From: VBDM01 sp035702665
GTDB lineage: Bacteria; Pseudomonadota; Gammaproteobacteria; Burkholderiales; SG8-39
Direction of reading: 5' to 3'
NCBI GenBank assembly: GCA_035702665.1
Contig: DASSQD010000097.1
Coordinates: 68,292-132,291 of the forward strand
DNA: 64,000 bases
Shown here: one piece after another, positions 34,798 to 43,781 of the stretch
Numbering within the stretch: position 1 is the first letter of the stretch
Layout of the letters: each line of letters starts with the position of its first letter
The notes under the pieces: model-generated
What the model was told of the DNA's origin: nothing
The model's database searches: none
Seen by the model: only the letters and a program-made list of their open reading frames with translations
Position numbers and translations under genes: made by a program

Positions 34798-35922
34798 ATG
34801 CGCGTCGCTCTCGTGCGGCAGCGCTACAACGCCCAGGGAGGCGCCGAGCGCTTCATCGAGAGGGCGCTCGCTGCGCTCGCGCGACAGGGTCTCGCGGTGA
34901 CCGTGCTGGCGCGCGAATGGGCCGGCGAGCCCGTCGCCAATGTCATACGCTGCGACCCTTTTTACCTCGGTCGCGTGTGGCGCGACTGGAGCTTCGCCGG
35001 GACCGTCTGCGGCGAGATAGCGCGGCATTCGTTCGACTTGGTGCAGTCGCACGAGCGCATCGCGTGCTGCGACGTCTACCGGGCGGGCGACGGCGTGCAC
35101 GCCCAGTGGCTGCAGAACCGCGGCGCGGCCCTCGGACCTCTGGCACGCGCCGGCATCGCCCTCAACCCCTACCATCGCTACGTCCTGGCGGCGGAGCGCA
35201 GGCTCTTCGCGAGCCCGCGTCTGCGCGCGGTGATATGCAATTCGCGCATGGTCAAGGAGGAAATCCGCAGACATTTCGCGACGCCGGAGGCGAAGCTCCA
35301 CGTCATCTACAACGGCATCGATCTCGAAGCCTTCCACCCGCGGCTCCGCGAAGCGCACCGCGCCGTCCTGCGCGGCCGCCTCGGAATTCCGCAGGAAGCC
35401 AGCGCGTTCCTCCACGTCGGCGCGGGCTTCGAGCGAAAAGGCGTGCGTCGTCTGATCGACGCGTTCGCGCTCTCGGGCTTGAAGGATGCGCACCTACTCG
35501 TAGTAGGTGAGGACAAGACGCGGGGGCGGGCAGAGCGCTTCGCAGCCGCGCGCGGCGTCGCTTCGCGGGTGCACTTCGCCGGGACCCAAGCCGACGTGCG
35601 CCCGTGGTACGGCGCCGCCGACGCCTTCGTTCTCGCGACCCTCTACGACCCGTTTCCCAACGCGGCGCTGGAAGCGATGGCGTGCGGCTTGCCCGTCCTC
35701 ACGACGCGCCAGTGCGGCGCCGCCGAGATCATCGACGAGGGCGTGAGCGGGTTCGTCGTGGGCGCGCTTGCGGTGACAGACCTCGCGCAGCGCTTGGCCC
35801 GCCTGACGGGTCCCGCGGCGCAGGAGATGGGGCGCAGGGCGCGCGAGCGCGCCCTAGGATTCAGCATGGAGGAGATGGCGGGCCGATTCGTCTCGCTCTA
35901 CCGCGGATTGCTGCCCTCCTGA
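34798..35922 (+). CDS. GT4 glycosyltransferase, WaaG-like
   Basis: Retaining glycosyltransferase of the GT4/GT-B type, 374 residues. The N-terminus RVALVRQRYNAQGGAERFIERAL contains the glycine-rich acceptor loop, and the C-terminal domain has YNGIDLEAFHPR, the nucleotide-binding LLVVGEDKTR and the E-x7-E-like ALEAMACGLPVLTT motif. Resemblance to WaaG (LPS core glucosyltransferase I) and the position between the heptosyltransferase and msbA suggest a core-oligosaccharide role. It starts at ATG 34798, five bases after btuF. Confidence 0.85.
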   Translation: MRVALVRQRYNAQGGAERFIERALAALARQGLAVTVLAREWAGEPVANVIRCDPFYLGRVWRDWSFAGTVCGEIARHSFDLVQSHERIACCDVYRAGDGVHAQWLQNRGAALGPLARAGIALNPYHRYVLAAERRLFASPRLRAVICNSRMVKEEIRRHFATPEAKLHVIYNGIDLEAFHPRLREAHRAVLRGRLGIPQEASAFLHVGAGFERKGVRRLIDAFALSGLKDAHLLVVGEDKTRGRAERFAAARGVASRVHFAGTQADVRPWYGAADAFVLATLYDPFPNAALEAMACGLPVLTTRQCGAAEIIDEGVSGFVVGALAVTDLAQRLARLTGPAAQEMGRRARERALGFSMEEMAGRFVSLYRGLLPS

Positions 35923-35925
35923 GGC

Positions 35926-35931
35926 TATAAT
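35926..35931 (+). promoter_or_regulatory. Candidate -10 element before msbA
   Basis: Perfect TATAAT followed by a GC discriminator, 20 bases before the msbA start. No -35 at usual spacing is convincing. Confidence 0.4.
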
Positions 35932-35951
35932 CCGGCTTTTCCGGCGCAGCC

Positions 35952-37709
35952 ATGGCTTCGTCCGACGCCAATAGCCTGCAGCTCTACTTTCGGCTCCTCA
36001 GCCACGTCAAGCCTTACTGGGCGGCCTTCGCCTTCTCCATCCTGGGGATGATCGTGACTGCGGCCACCGAGCCGGCCTTTCCGGCTCTGCTGCAGCCGCT
36101 GCTCGACGGGAGCTTCGTGAAAAGGGAAGGCGGCCTGCTTGCGTGGCTTCCTGCCCTGATCGTCGGTCTGTTCCTCGTGCGCGGCGTTGCCTCGTACGCG
36201 TCGGATTACGCGATCGGCTGGGTGGCGAACAAGGTCGTGATGGACCTGCGCAATGCGATGTTCGCCAGACTCGTGCGCTTGCCTACCTACTACTACGACA
36301 CTCACACGAGCGGCAGCCTGGTCTCCAAGTTCACCTTCGACGTGCTTCAGCTGACCGGCGCTGCGACCAGCGTCGTCTCGGTTCTGTTCCGCGACTCGCT
36401 CACCATCGTCGCGCTGCTCGCGTATCTCTTCATAAAGAACTGGCAGCTCACCCTCGTCGCGCTGCTGGTTGCGCCCCCCGCGGTCTTGATCACACGCGGT
36501 TTCTCGCGCCGCCTGCGCACCATGAGCCGCGCCGAGCAGGCCGCGATGGGGGATCTGAACCACGCGCTCGAGGAGTCGATCGGTTGCCACCGCGTGGTCA
36601 AGGTGTTCGGGGGGCAGGAATACGAGGCCAAGCGCTTCGACGCCGGGGCAAACAAGGTACGCCGCTTCAACATGAAGATGACCTCAGCGGCCGCGGCCAA
36701 CGTGCCGCTGGTGCAGATCGTCGTATCCGTCGCGCTGGCCGTCATCATCTATATCGCGGTGCGTCAGGCCAACGCCGGTGCGATGACCGTGGGCAACTTC
36801 GTTGCCTTCCTGACGGCGCTCACGCTGATCTTCCAGCCGCTGAAGCGGCTGACCGGCGTAAACCAGAGCCTGCAGCGCGGCCTCGCCGCGGCGGAAAACG
36901 TGTTCCGCCTCATCGACGAGAAGTCCGAATCGGATTCGGGCACGCGCGAGATCTCCCGCGCGAGGGGCGACATCGAGTTCCGGCAGATCGGGTTGACCTA
37001 CACCGGCAGTCCGCGCCCCGCCCTCGATGGCGTATCGTTCTCGATCAGGGCGGGCGAGACCGTTGCTCTCGTTGGCGGCTCCGGAGCGGGCAAGTCGACG
37101 CTAGCTAACCTCCTGCCGCGCTTCTACTCTCCCGACTCCGGACAGATCCTGCTCGACGGAATCGACATCGCGACGCTGAAGCTTGCGAGCCTCCGCGCAA
37201 GCATTGCACTGGTCAGCCAGGACATCGTGCTCTTCAACGACACCGTCGCCGCGAACATCGCCTACGGACGGCTCGCCGGGACGAGCGAGGCCGACGTGAT
37301 TCGCGCCGCCGAGGCGGCGCACGCGATGCATTTCATCCGTGACATGTCCGAAGGTCTCGCGACCGTCATCGGCGAGAACGGCGTGCGCCTCTCGGGCGGG
37401 CAGCGGCAAAGGCTCGCCATCGCACGCGCTTTTCTCAAGAACGCGCCGGTCTTGATCCTCGACGAGGCCACTTCGGCGCTTGACAGCGAATCCGAGCGCC
37501 ACGTCCAGGAGGCGCTGGAGACCTTGATGAAGGGCCGCACGACGCTGGTCATCGCGCACAGGCTCTCGACCATCGAGCGCGCCGACCGCATTGTCGTGCT
37601 GGACGCGGGGCGGGTCACGGAGATGGGGCGCCACGCGGACCTGCTCGTCGCCTCGGGCATCTACGCCAAGCTCCATCGCCTGCAGTACTCCCGCGAAGCC
37701 ACCGCGTAA
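35952..37709 (+). CDS. msbA: Lipid A/LPS core flippase
   Basis: Half-transporter ABC exporter that flips lipid A-core across the inner membrane, 585 residues. Six transmembrane helices occupy the first about 320 residues, then the nucleotide-binding domain has Walker A GGSGAGKST, signature LSGGQRQRLAIARAF, Walker B LILDEATSALD and the H-loop VIAHRLST. The segment QLYFRLLSHVKPYWAAF is the usual N-terminus of MsbA. It stands in the core-oligosaccharide gene cluster. Confidence 0.93.
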   Translation: MASSDANSLQLYFRLLSHVKPYWAAFAFSILGMIVTAATEPAFPALLQPLLDGSFVKREGGLLAWLPALIVGLFLVRGVASYASDYAIGWVANKVVMDLRNAMFARLVRLPTYYYDTHTSGSLVSKFTFDVLQLTGAATSVVSVLFRDSLTIVALLAYLFIKNWQLTLVALLVAPPAVLITRGFSRRLRTMSRAEQAAMGDLNHALEESIGCHRVVKVFGGQEYEAKRFDAGANKVRRFNMKMTSAAAANVPLVQIVVSVALAVIIYIAVRQANAGAMTVGNFVAFLTALTLIFQPLKRLTGVNQSLQRGLAAAENVFRLIDEKSESDSGTREISRARGDIEFRQIGLTYTGSPRPALDGVSFSIRAGETVALVGGSGAGKSTLANLLPRFYSPDSGQILLDGIDIATLKLASLRASIALVSQDIVLFNDTVAANIAYGRLAGTSEADVIRAAEAAHAMHFIRDMSEGLATVIGENGVRLSGGQRQRLAIARAFLKNAPVLILDEATSALDSESERHVQEALETLMKGRTTLVIAHRLSTIERADRIVVLDAGRVTEMGRHADLLVASGIYAKLHRLQYSREATA

Positions 37710-37741
37710 GCGAAACCGGGCCGCGCCCGCCTGCGCTGCGC

Positions 37742-38824
37742 ATGAGAATCCTCCATACGGAAGCGTCGTGCGGCTGGGGCGGGCAGGAGATCCGGATCCT
37801 GGACGAATCGCAGGGAATGTCCGGGCGCGGGCACGAGGTTGCTCTCGTCGCGCCGCGCGAATCACGGATCTACGAGGCGGCGCTCGAGCGGGGCATCCGG
37901 GCCGAGGCCCTTCCGATCGCGAGGAAGGACCTCGAGGGGTTTCTGGCGATGCGGCGCTGGCTGAAGGCCCACCCCGTGGACGTCGTCAACAGCCATAGCT
38001 CCACCGACAGCTGGCTGGCCGCGCTCGCCTGCGCCACGTTGGCGCGCGCTCCCGCGCTGGTGCGTACCCGGCACGTCTCGGCCGCCATTCCCAACAATTG
38101 GCCGACGCGGTGGCTTTACGGCCGCGCGACGCTGCATGTCGTCACCACCGGAGAAGCGCTGCGCCTGCAGCTGCTGCGGGACAACGGACTGTCCCCCGAG
38201 CGCGTCACCTCGGTTCCGACCGGAATCGACGCGGAGCGCTTCATCCCGGGCGATCGCGTTGCCGCGCGTCGCGCGACCGGCCTGCCGGCCGGACGCCGCC
38301 TGGTCGGGATCGTCGCGACGTTGCGCAGCTGGAAGGGGCATCGCTACCTGATCGAGGCGGTCAGCGGACTGCCCGAGGTCGGCCTGGTGATCGTGGGCGA
38401 CGGCCCTCAGCGGCGCAACATCGAGGCCAGCGTACGCGAGCGCCGCATGGGCGATCGCGTCTGGCTCGCCGGCAACCAGAGCGACGTACTACCATGGCTG
38501 CAGTCCTTCGACGCATTCTGCCTTCCCTCGTACGCGAACGAAGGCGTGCCGCAGGCGCTGCTCCAGGCGATGCTCTGCGGGCTGCCGTGCGTCACCACCA
38601 CCGCGGGAAGCATCGGGGAAATCGCCAGGGACGGCGACACCGCGATCGTCGTGGCCGCCGAGGACGCGGCCGATCTCAGACGGGGCCTGGAAAGGCTCCT
38701 CGGCGACGAGCAACTCGGCGCGCGCCTCGGCCGCGCGGCGCGTGCGCACTGCGCTGCGAGCTTCGGCGCGCACACCATGCTCGACCGCATGGAACGGGTC
38801 TTCCGGGATGCCGCGCGCGCGTAG
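37742..38824 (+). CDS. GT4 glycosyltransferase
   Basis: GT-B glycosyltransferase of 360 residues. The N-terminus RILHTEASCGWGGQEIRILDE holds the glycine-rich loop, VPTGIDAERFIPGD starts the second domain, followed by LVGIVATLRSWKGHRYLIEA, a nucleotide-binding VIVGDGPQRRN and the E-x7-E-type EGVPQALLQAMLCGLPCVTT. It is part of the LPS core cluster between msbA and a GT9 gene. Sugar donor not assignable. Confidence 0.85.
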   Translation: MRILHTEASCGWGGQEIRILDESQGMSGRGHEVALVAPRESRIYEAALERGIRAEALPIARKDLEGFLAMRRWLKAHPVDVVNSHSSTDSWLAALACATLARAPALVRTRHVSAAIPNNWPTRWLYGRATLHVVTTGEALRLQLLRDNGLSPERVTSVPTGIDAERFIPGDRVAARRATGLPAGRRLVGIVATLRSWKGHRYLIEAVSGLPEVGLVIVGDGPQRRNIEASVRERRMGDRVWLAGNQSDVLPWLQSFDAFCLPSYANEGVPQALLQAMLCGLPCVTTTAGSIGEIARDGDTAIVVAAEDAADLRRGLERLLGDEQLGARLGRAARAHCAASFGAHTMLDRMERVFRDAARA

Positions 38825-38864
38825 CCGGCTGGTCTCTCGGTTGGAGATCGTGCCGCGGGCCCTC

Positions 38865-39917
38865 ATGAAACGCCTGTTCTCGGGCACCCGGCGCAAGCCG
38901 GCGCACCCGGGGCGGATCCTCGTCGCGCACCAGCTGCTGCTCGGGGACACCCTGATGCTGACGCCGCTGATCGCGCGACTGCGGCGCCGCCACCCGGAGG
39001 CCGAGATCGTCCTCACGGTCTCGCGCGGACAGCTGCCGCTGTACGCGTCCCGGCCCTACGGCGTGAAGGCCGTGGCCTACGACTCGCGCAATCACGAATC
39101 CGCGAAGAATCTGCTCGAGCTCGGCTCGTTCGATCTCGCGGTGGTACCCGGGGACAACCGGCATACGGTGCTCGCGCGTGCCCTCGATTCGAGCTGGGTG
39201 GTCGCGCTTGCGGGCGATCGGCCAGGGTGGAAGAACCGGTTCGCCGACGAGCTCGTCCCCATCCCCGCGGAGCCGACCGCGCTCTCCGACCTGTTCGCGC
39301 TGCTCGGAGGTGAAGACGACGACGCGGCCTACGACAAGCGCGATTGGCCGCGCCCCGAGTGCAAGCCTTTCGACCTGCCGCGAGGCGACTACGCGGTACT
39401 CAACGTGGACGCGGGCTCGCCGCTCCGGCTCTGGCCGCCATCCAAGTGGCTGCAGCTCGCCGACGGTCTCAAGGCTACGGGGCTCCAGGTCGCGTTCTGC
39501 TCCGGTCCGGGGACGGAGCGTATGGCCGAGGCGATCGATCCGGAGCGACGCCATCTGTCGTACGCGGGACTCCTCGATCTATCCCAGCTGTGGCGGCTGC
39601 TCGAGCGCGCCCGGCTCCTGGTCTGCCTGGACAGCGGCGTCAGCCACTTGGCGAGGCTCGCCGGAACGCCGAGCGCGGTGCTCTACGGTCCGGGGTCCGC
39701 GGCGCTTTTCGGTCCCGGCCGCTTCTGGCGCAACCATCCCTTTCGCGCAGTGACCTTGGCGGATTTTCCGTGCCGCGATCAGCACGGCGTATTCAAGCGG
39801 GAGGTCAGTTGGGTGAAGCGCTGCACGCGCACGACCGCCGAGTGCCCGGCAGCCGCGTGCATGCACGCCATCGAAGCCGAACCGGTGCTTGCGAGTTGCC
39901 GCGAGCTGCTGGGTTAG
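38865..39917 (+). CDS. GT9-family glycosyltransferase
   Basis: GT9 (heptosyltransferase-like) enzyme of 350 residues. RILVAHQLLLGDTLMLTPLIARL matches the family N-terminus, and ARLLVCLDSGVSHLARLAGTP with VLYGPGSAALFGPG the C-terminal nucleotide-sugar site; in canonical members the loop would read DSGPMHLAAA, so this is a divergent copy. A cluster of late Cys residues (CRDQHG, CTRTTAECPAAACM) is typical of some GT9 relatives. Start ATG 38865 chosen; GTG 38850 is possible. Followed after 9 bases by the DUF4254 gene. Confidence 0.75.
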   Translation: MKRLFSGTRRKPAHPGRILVAHQLLLGDTLMLTPLIARLRRRHPEAEIVLTVSRGQLPLYASRPYGVKAVAYDSRNHESAKNLLELGSFDLAVVPGDNRHTVLARALDSSWVVALAGDRPGWKNRFADELVPIPAEPTALSDLFALLGGEDDDAAYDKRDWPRPECKPFDLPRGDYAVLNVDAGSPLRLWPPSKWLQLADGLKATGLQVAFCSGPGTERMAEAIDPERRHLSYAGLLDLSQLWRLLERARLLVCLDSGVSHLARLAGTPSAVLYGPGSAALFGPGRFWRNHPFRAVTLADFPCRDQHGVFKREVSWVKRCTRTTAECPAAACMHAIEAEPVLASCRELLG

Positions 39918-39926
39918 ACTTAGACC

Positions 39927-40514
39927 ATGAAAGCGCCCCGCGCAGCCGAGATTGTCGCCTTGCACGACCGGGTGCTTGCCCAGGCCGACTGGAGCACGGC
40001 GATGCCCCAGGCCGGCGACGTCTGGTCGAACATCGAGCGCAACCACCGTTGCAACTGCCGGCTGTGGACCGAAGAGGATCAGGCGCGGCGCCGCGACGTT
40101 CCGGATGAGGCGATCGCCGCCAACAAGCGCAATATCGACGGCTTCAACCAGCAGCGCAACGATGCGATCGAGAGGATCGACGAAGCGCTGCTCGCCCTGC
40201 TGCCGGCCAGCGACGATAGTGCGCGCCTCAACTCGGAGACCGCCGGAGCGATGGTCGACCGCCTCTCGATTCTCGCGCTGAAGGTCTTCCACATGCGGCT
40301 CCAGACCGAGCGAAGCGACGCCGGCAGGGACCACCTCGAGACCAGCCGTGCGCGGCTTGCGCGCCTCGCGGAGCAGCGCGCCGACCTCGCCGGCTGTTTC
40401 GACGCGCTGATCGCCGACTGTGTGGCGGGGCGCGCGCGGTTCAAGGTGTACCGGCAGTTCAAGATGTACAACGACCCCGCGTTCAACCCCTACCTGTACG
40501 GCGCCAAGCGCTGA
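39927..40514 (+). CDS. DUF4254 protein
   Basis: All-helical protein of 195 residues assigned to DUF4254 by the pattern NIERNHRCNCRLWTEEDQAR followed by IAANKRNIDGFNQQRND and the KVYRQFKMYNDPAFNPYLYG C-terminus. The function is unknown. Conserved His, Cys, Trp, Glu and Asp residues around position 40-50 could form an active or metal site. Members usually sit, as here, between GT9 and GT4 genes in LPS core clusters, so a role in core assembly is likely. Confidence 0.85.
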   Translation: MKAPRAAEIVALHDRVLAQADWSTAMPQAGDVWSNIERNHRCNCRLWTEEDQARRRDVPDEAIAANKRNIDGFNQQRNDAIERIDEALLALLPASDDSARLNSETAGAMVDRLSILALKVFHMRLQTERSDAGRDHLETSRARLARLAEQRADLAGCFDALIADCVAGRARFKVYRQFKMYNDPAFNPYLYGAKR

Positions 40515-40541
40515 TGACGCAGCGCGTCGGTCGGTGATCCC

Positions 40542-41690
40542 TTGAGCGCGCGGCCGTACGTCCAGCAGGTTAACTTCCAGCGGGGCTTCGGCGGCGGGGA
40601 GGTGTTCACGGCCATGTTCACGAGCGCGCTTGCACGTTTGGGAATCGAGACGAGGATTTTCGTCGACCGGCGCGCAACGGCGTGGTCATCGCTTCCGCTG
40701 GCCGGGACGCGCCTGGAGGCGTCGAGCGGTCCTGGTGAGCTCCCCGGGATACTCCGCGGCGAGCCGCCCAGCCTCCTGGTCTTCCACACACTGGCGCCGG
40801 ACGCCGTGATCCGGGAATTGCGCGCCCAAGGACATCTCGCGCTCGCTTTCGCGCACATGCCCCTGTACGGGCGGGATCCCAGGCCACTGCTGCCGTTCGA
40901 CGTCGTCGTCGCGGGCTCCCGCCACGTGATCGCGAGTCTTCATGCCGCGGGAATCGCGCGCGTCTATCCCGAGCCCCTCTACGGAATCGCGCAGCTCGAC
41001 CGGGGCGTGACCGGATCGGAACGGGTGCATGCCCGTTCCCGCTACGATTGGGACCGGCACAAGGTTCGAGATCGTGCGCTCGGCCATCTCGAACCTTTGT
41101 GGCGGCGCTTCCTGCCCCGCCGCGAGTTCATCCGTCGTCCGGGGTTGACCCTGGGCGTGGTGTCTCGCATCACCCCGATCAAGCAGTTTCCGCTGCTTTT
41201 CTCGTGCATCGCCCCCGTGCTGGCCCGCTATCCCGGGGTCCAGATCGAGATATTCGGCAGCGGCGGCTACGCTTCGGTCCGCGACCTTCTGCGCGCCCTG
41301 GCGCCTATCCGGCAGCGCGTGCGCTTCTGGGGCCACCAGAAGAATGTCGCGGCGGTCTATCGCAACATCGATTTCCTGCTCACGGGCCTGCCGGAGAAGG
41401 AAGCGCTCGGCCTGAACGTGATCGAGGCACAGGCCTGCGGCACCCCGGTGCTCGCGCCCGATGCTCCGCCGTTCGACGAAACCGTGATGCACGGTGCGAC
41501 GGGGCTGCGCTACCGCGACCCGCGCGAGGACGGCGGAGCGGACTTCGGGCGCATCCTGGATCGGCTTCTCACGGACGGCTTCCGCTTCGATGCGAAAGAG
41601 GCCGGGGCGCATCTCGCGCGTTTCTCCGAGGACGCCTTTCGGGAACGGGTGGGAGCCATGATCGAGGCCGTCTGGGGTGCCAGGGCGTGA
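40542..41690 (+). CDS. GT4-like glycosyltransferase
   Basis: GT-B glycosyltransferase of 382 residues, start TTG 40542. YVQQVNFQRGFGGGEVFTAMF carries the acceptor-side glycine loop; the second domain contains LGVVSRITPIKQFPLLFSC, VQIEIFGSGG and the motif EALGLNVIEAQACGTPVLAP with both conserved Glu residues. Overlaps the following GT9 gene by GTGA, so they are coupled. Its sugar is unknown; context says LPS core. Confidence 0.8.
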   Translation: MSARPYVQQVNFQRGFGGGEVFTAMFTSALARLGIETRIFVDRRATAWSSLPLAGTRLEASSGPGELPGILRGEPPSLLVFHTLAPDAVIRELRAQGHLALAFAHMPLYGRDPRPLLPFDVVVAGSRHVIASLHAAGIARVYPEPLYGIAQLDRGVTGSERVHARSRYDWDRHKVRDRALGHLEPLWRRFLPRREFIRRPGLTLGVVSRITPIKQFPLLFSCIAPVLARYPGVQIEIFGSGGYASVRDLLRALAPIRQRVRFWGHQKNVAAVYRNIDFLLTGLPEKEALGLNVIEAQACGTPVLAPDAPPFDETVMHGATGLRYRDPREDGGADFGRILDRLLTDGFRFDAKEAGAHLARFSEDAFRERVGAMIEAVWGARA

Positions 41691-42763
41691 CCGCCTCGAC
41701 CCCGCCGTCGCCAGCGGGCAGGGGGCCCCGGTTCCTGGTCATCCGGCGCGACAACATCGGCGATCTCGTCTGCACCACGCCGCTGCTCAGGGCCCTGCGC
41801 GAGCGCTATCCCGCAGGGCATATCGCGGCGCTGGTCAACACGTACAACCGGGCGGTTCTCGACGGCAACCCCGACGTGGACGCCGTTTACGCGTACGAGA
41901 AGGGCAAACACCGCGGCGCCGGGCGCTCCGTCCTGTCGAACTATGGTGACCGCCTTCGCCTTATCCTGGCGTTGCGCCGCGAGAAATTCGACTATGCCAT
42001 TCTCGCAACCCCGGGTTTCGCGGCGCTCTCGCTGCGCCTCGCGCGGCTCGCGGGTGCGCGGCATGTGCTCGGATATGCCGATCCGGGCGGCGCCCATCCG
42101 CGGCTGGACATTGCGCTCGCGTACGACAGCGCCAGCAAAGCGCACGAAGTCGAGCAGGTGTTCGGCCTCCTGAAGGCGCTGGGAATCGGTGGTGCGCCGT
42201 CCGCGACCCGGGTCTTTCCCGATGTCTTTCTGCGTGCGGAGACGGAGCAGGCCCTCGCGCGCCTGGGGCGGGGGCTCGTCGTGGGCGTGCACATCAGCGC
42301 GCGCCGGAAGAACCAGCAATGGCCGGAGGAGAGTTTCGCGGCGCTGATCCGCGCGACCTCGCAGAGGCACGGCGCGAGGATATTGCTGCTGTGGTCCCCG
42401 GGCGAAGCGGACAACCCGATGCATCCGGGGGATGACGGCAAAGCGAATGCGATCGTCGATCGCTGCGCCGGGTTGCCCCTGTTGCCTTGGCCCACGGCGA
42501 AGCTCGCGGGCCTGATCGCCGCGCTATCCGTCTGCGACTACGTGGTGTGCGCGGACGGAGGGGCGATGCATCTGGCGGCGGCGCTCGCCAGGCCGATCCT
42601 GTGCTTCTTCGGCGATTCGCCGCCTGAGCGCTGGCGACCTTGGATGACGCCGCACGAGCTGCTGCGACCCGACAGCCGCGATCTACGCGATCTGAGCACC
42701 GCCGACGCGCTCGCGGGGTTCGAGCGCCTCGTCAGATCAGCCCCATCGCGCTCGCGCGCCTGA
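41687..42763 (+). CDS. GT9-family glycosyltransferase
   Basis: GT9 enzyme of 358 residues starting at GTG 41687. RFLVIRRDNIGDLVCTTPLLRALRER is a textbook family N-terminus, VVGVHISARRKNQQWPEE lies at the domain hinge and CDYVVCADGGAMHLAAAL with PILCFFG at the donor site. The gene converges on the WecA-like gene and the two overlap by 32 bases. Likely the last core transferase of this cluster. Confidence 0.82.
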   Translation: MTASTPPSPAGRGPRFLVIRRDNIGDLVCTTPLLRALRERYPAGHIAALVNTYNRAVLDGNPDVDAVYAYEKGKHRGAGRSVLSNYGDRLRLILALRREKFDYAILATPGFAALSLRLARLAGARHVLGYADPGGAHPRLDIALAYDSASKAHEVEQVFGLLKALGIGGAPSATRVFPDVFLRAETEQALARLGRGLVVGVHISARRKNQQWPEESFAALIRATSQRHGARILLLWSPGEADNPMHPGDDGKANAIVDRCAGLPLLPWPTAKLAGLIAALSVCDYVVCADGGAMHLAAALARPILCFFGDSPPERWRPWMTPHELLRPDSRDLRDLSTADALAGFERLVRSAPSRSRA

Positions 42764-43781
42764 GCACCCAGCGGGCATATACGATCTCGAATGCGATGAA
42801 GGGAATGAAGACGAGCAGGCGCCGCTCGGCGGCGAGATCGATCGAGATGTAGGCGGCGACACCCTGCGCCACGGTCAACGCGTAGTGGAACAGCGAGACC
42901 GTCCTGTGGCTGTAGCCGATCCTGTTGAGAAGCTGGTACAGGTGCGTGCGGTGCGCTTGATGGATCTTCTCTCCCCGCGCCAGGCGCCGCCCGAAGGTGA
43001 AGAACGTGTCGAATACGAAGTGGAAGAGGAGCATCGGGACGATATAGAAGGACAGACGCCCCAGGTCCAGGCTCGATCCGATCACGGCGAGAGTCGCGAA
43101 GGTGAATCCCAGAAAGGCACTGCCGATGTCCCCCATGAAGATCCTCGCGGGGGGAAAGTTGAACAGCAGGAATCCCGCGGAGCCCGCGAGCAGGACGTAC
43201 GAGCTGATGTAAACGAAGACGCTTTTCTGCTGGAACGCGATGGCGCAGAGGAACGCGGCCGCAATGACGGCGACGCCCGCGGCGAGGCCGTCCAGGCCGT
43301 CCATGAAGTTGTATGCATTGGTGAGTCCCAGTATCCACAGAAAAGTCAGGATATAGCCGGCCCATCCCAGCTCGACCTCGCCCCAGTAGGGAACCGCCAG
43401 GCGCGTGAGAACCACTCCGGAAACCAGCACGATTGCCACGCAGACCATCTGCGTGACGATCTTGACCAAGAAGGTCTTCTGTGTGACGTCGTCGATGAAG
43501 GACACGATCGCCAGCAGAACGGCGGTGACCACGTATCCCCAGAAATAGCGGTCGTCGATGCGGGCGACGTCGGCGGCAAGATAGATGATGAGGCTGCCGA
43601 TCAGGAAGGTCGTGACGAACGCGATGCCCCCGGACTTCGGGACCGGGCGCGTGTGCGAAGAGCGCTCGTTCGGCATGTCCATGACGCGCACGTGCCGCGC
43701 CATCACGTAGGTCAGCAGCGCCGAGCAGACGAAGATCGCGCCGGCGAAGGCCAGATGGCTGAGAAATTTTAGAAGGTCCAT
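42732..43781 (-). CDS. WecA/MraY-like undecaprenyl-phosphate glycosyl-1-phosphate transferase
   Basis: Polytopic inner-membrane enzyme of 349 residues that attaches a HexNAc-1-phosphate to undecaprenyl phosphate to start glycan assembly. Motifs: MPNERSSHTRPVPKSGGIAF, the acidic FIDDV, the catalytic NAYNFMDGLDGLAAG and the cytoplasmic HQAHRTHLYQLL in place of HIRR. Resembles the WbpL/WecA group. It is coupled to the upstream dehydratase (TGATG overlap). An open frame extends far upstream, but only as a shadow of that gene. Confidence 0.88.
   Translation of the reverse strand: MDLLKFLSHLAFAGAIFVCSALLTYVMARHVRVMDMPNERSSHTRPVPKSGGIAFVTTFLIGSLIIYLAADVARIDDRYFWGYVVTAVLLAIVSFIDDVTQKTFLVKIVTQMVCVAIVLVSGVVLTRLAVPYWGEVELGWAGYILTFLWILGLTNAYNFMDGLDGLAAGVAVIAAAFLCAIAFQQKSVFVYISSYVLLAGSAGFLLFNFPPARIFMGDIGSAFLGFTFATLAVIGSSLDLGRLSFYIVPMLLFHFVFDTFFTFGRRLARGEKIHQAHRTHLYQLLNRIGYSHRTVSLFHYALTVAQGVAAYISIDLAAERRLLVFIPFIAFEIVYARWVLRRASAMGLI

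Noticed and set aside
37742..42763. A phage or mobile-element origin for the LPS cluster
   Set aside because: No integrase, transposase, terminal repeats or tRNA boundary, and the composition looks like the surrounding genes.
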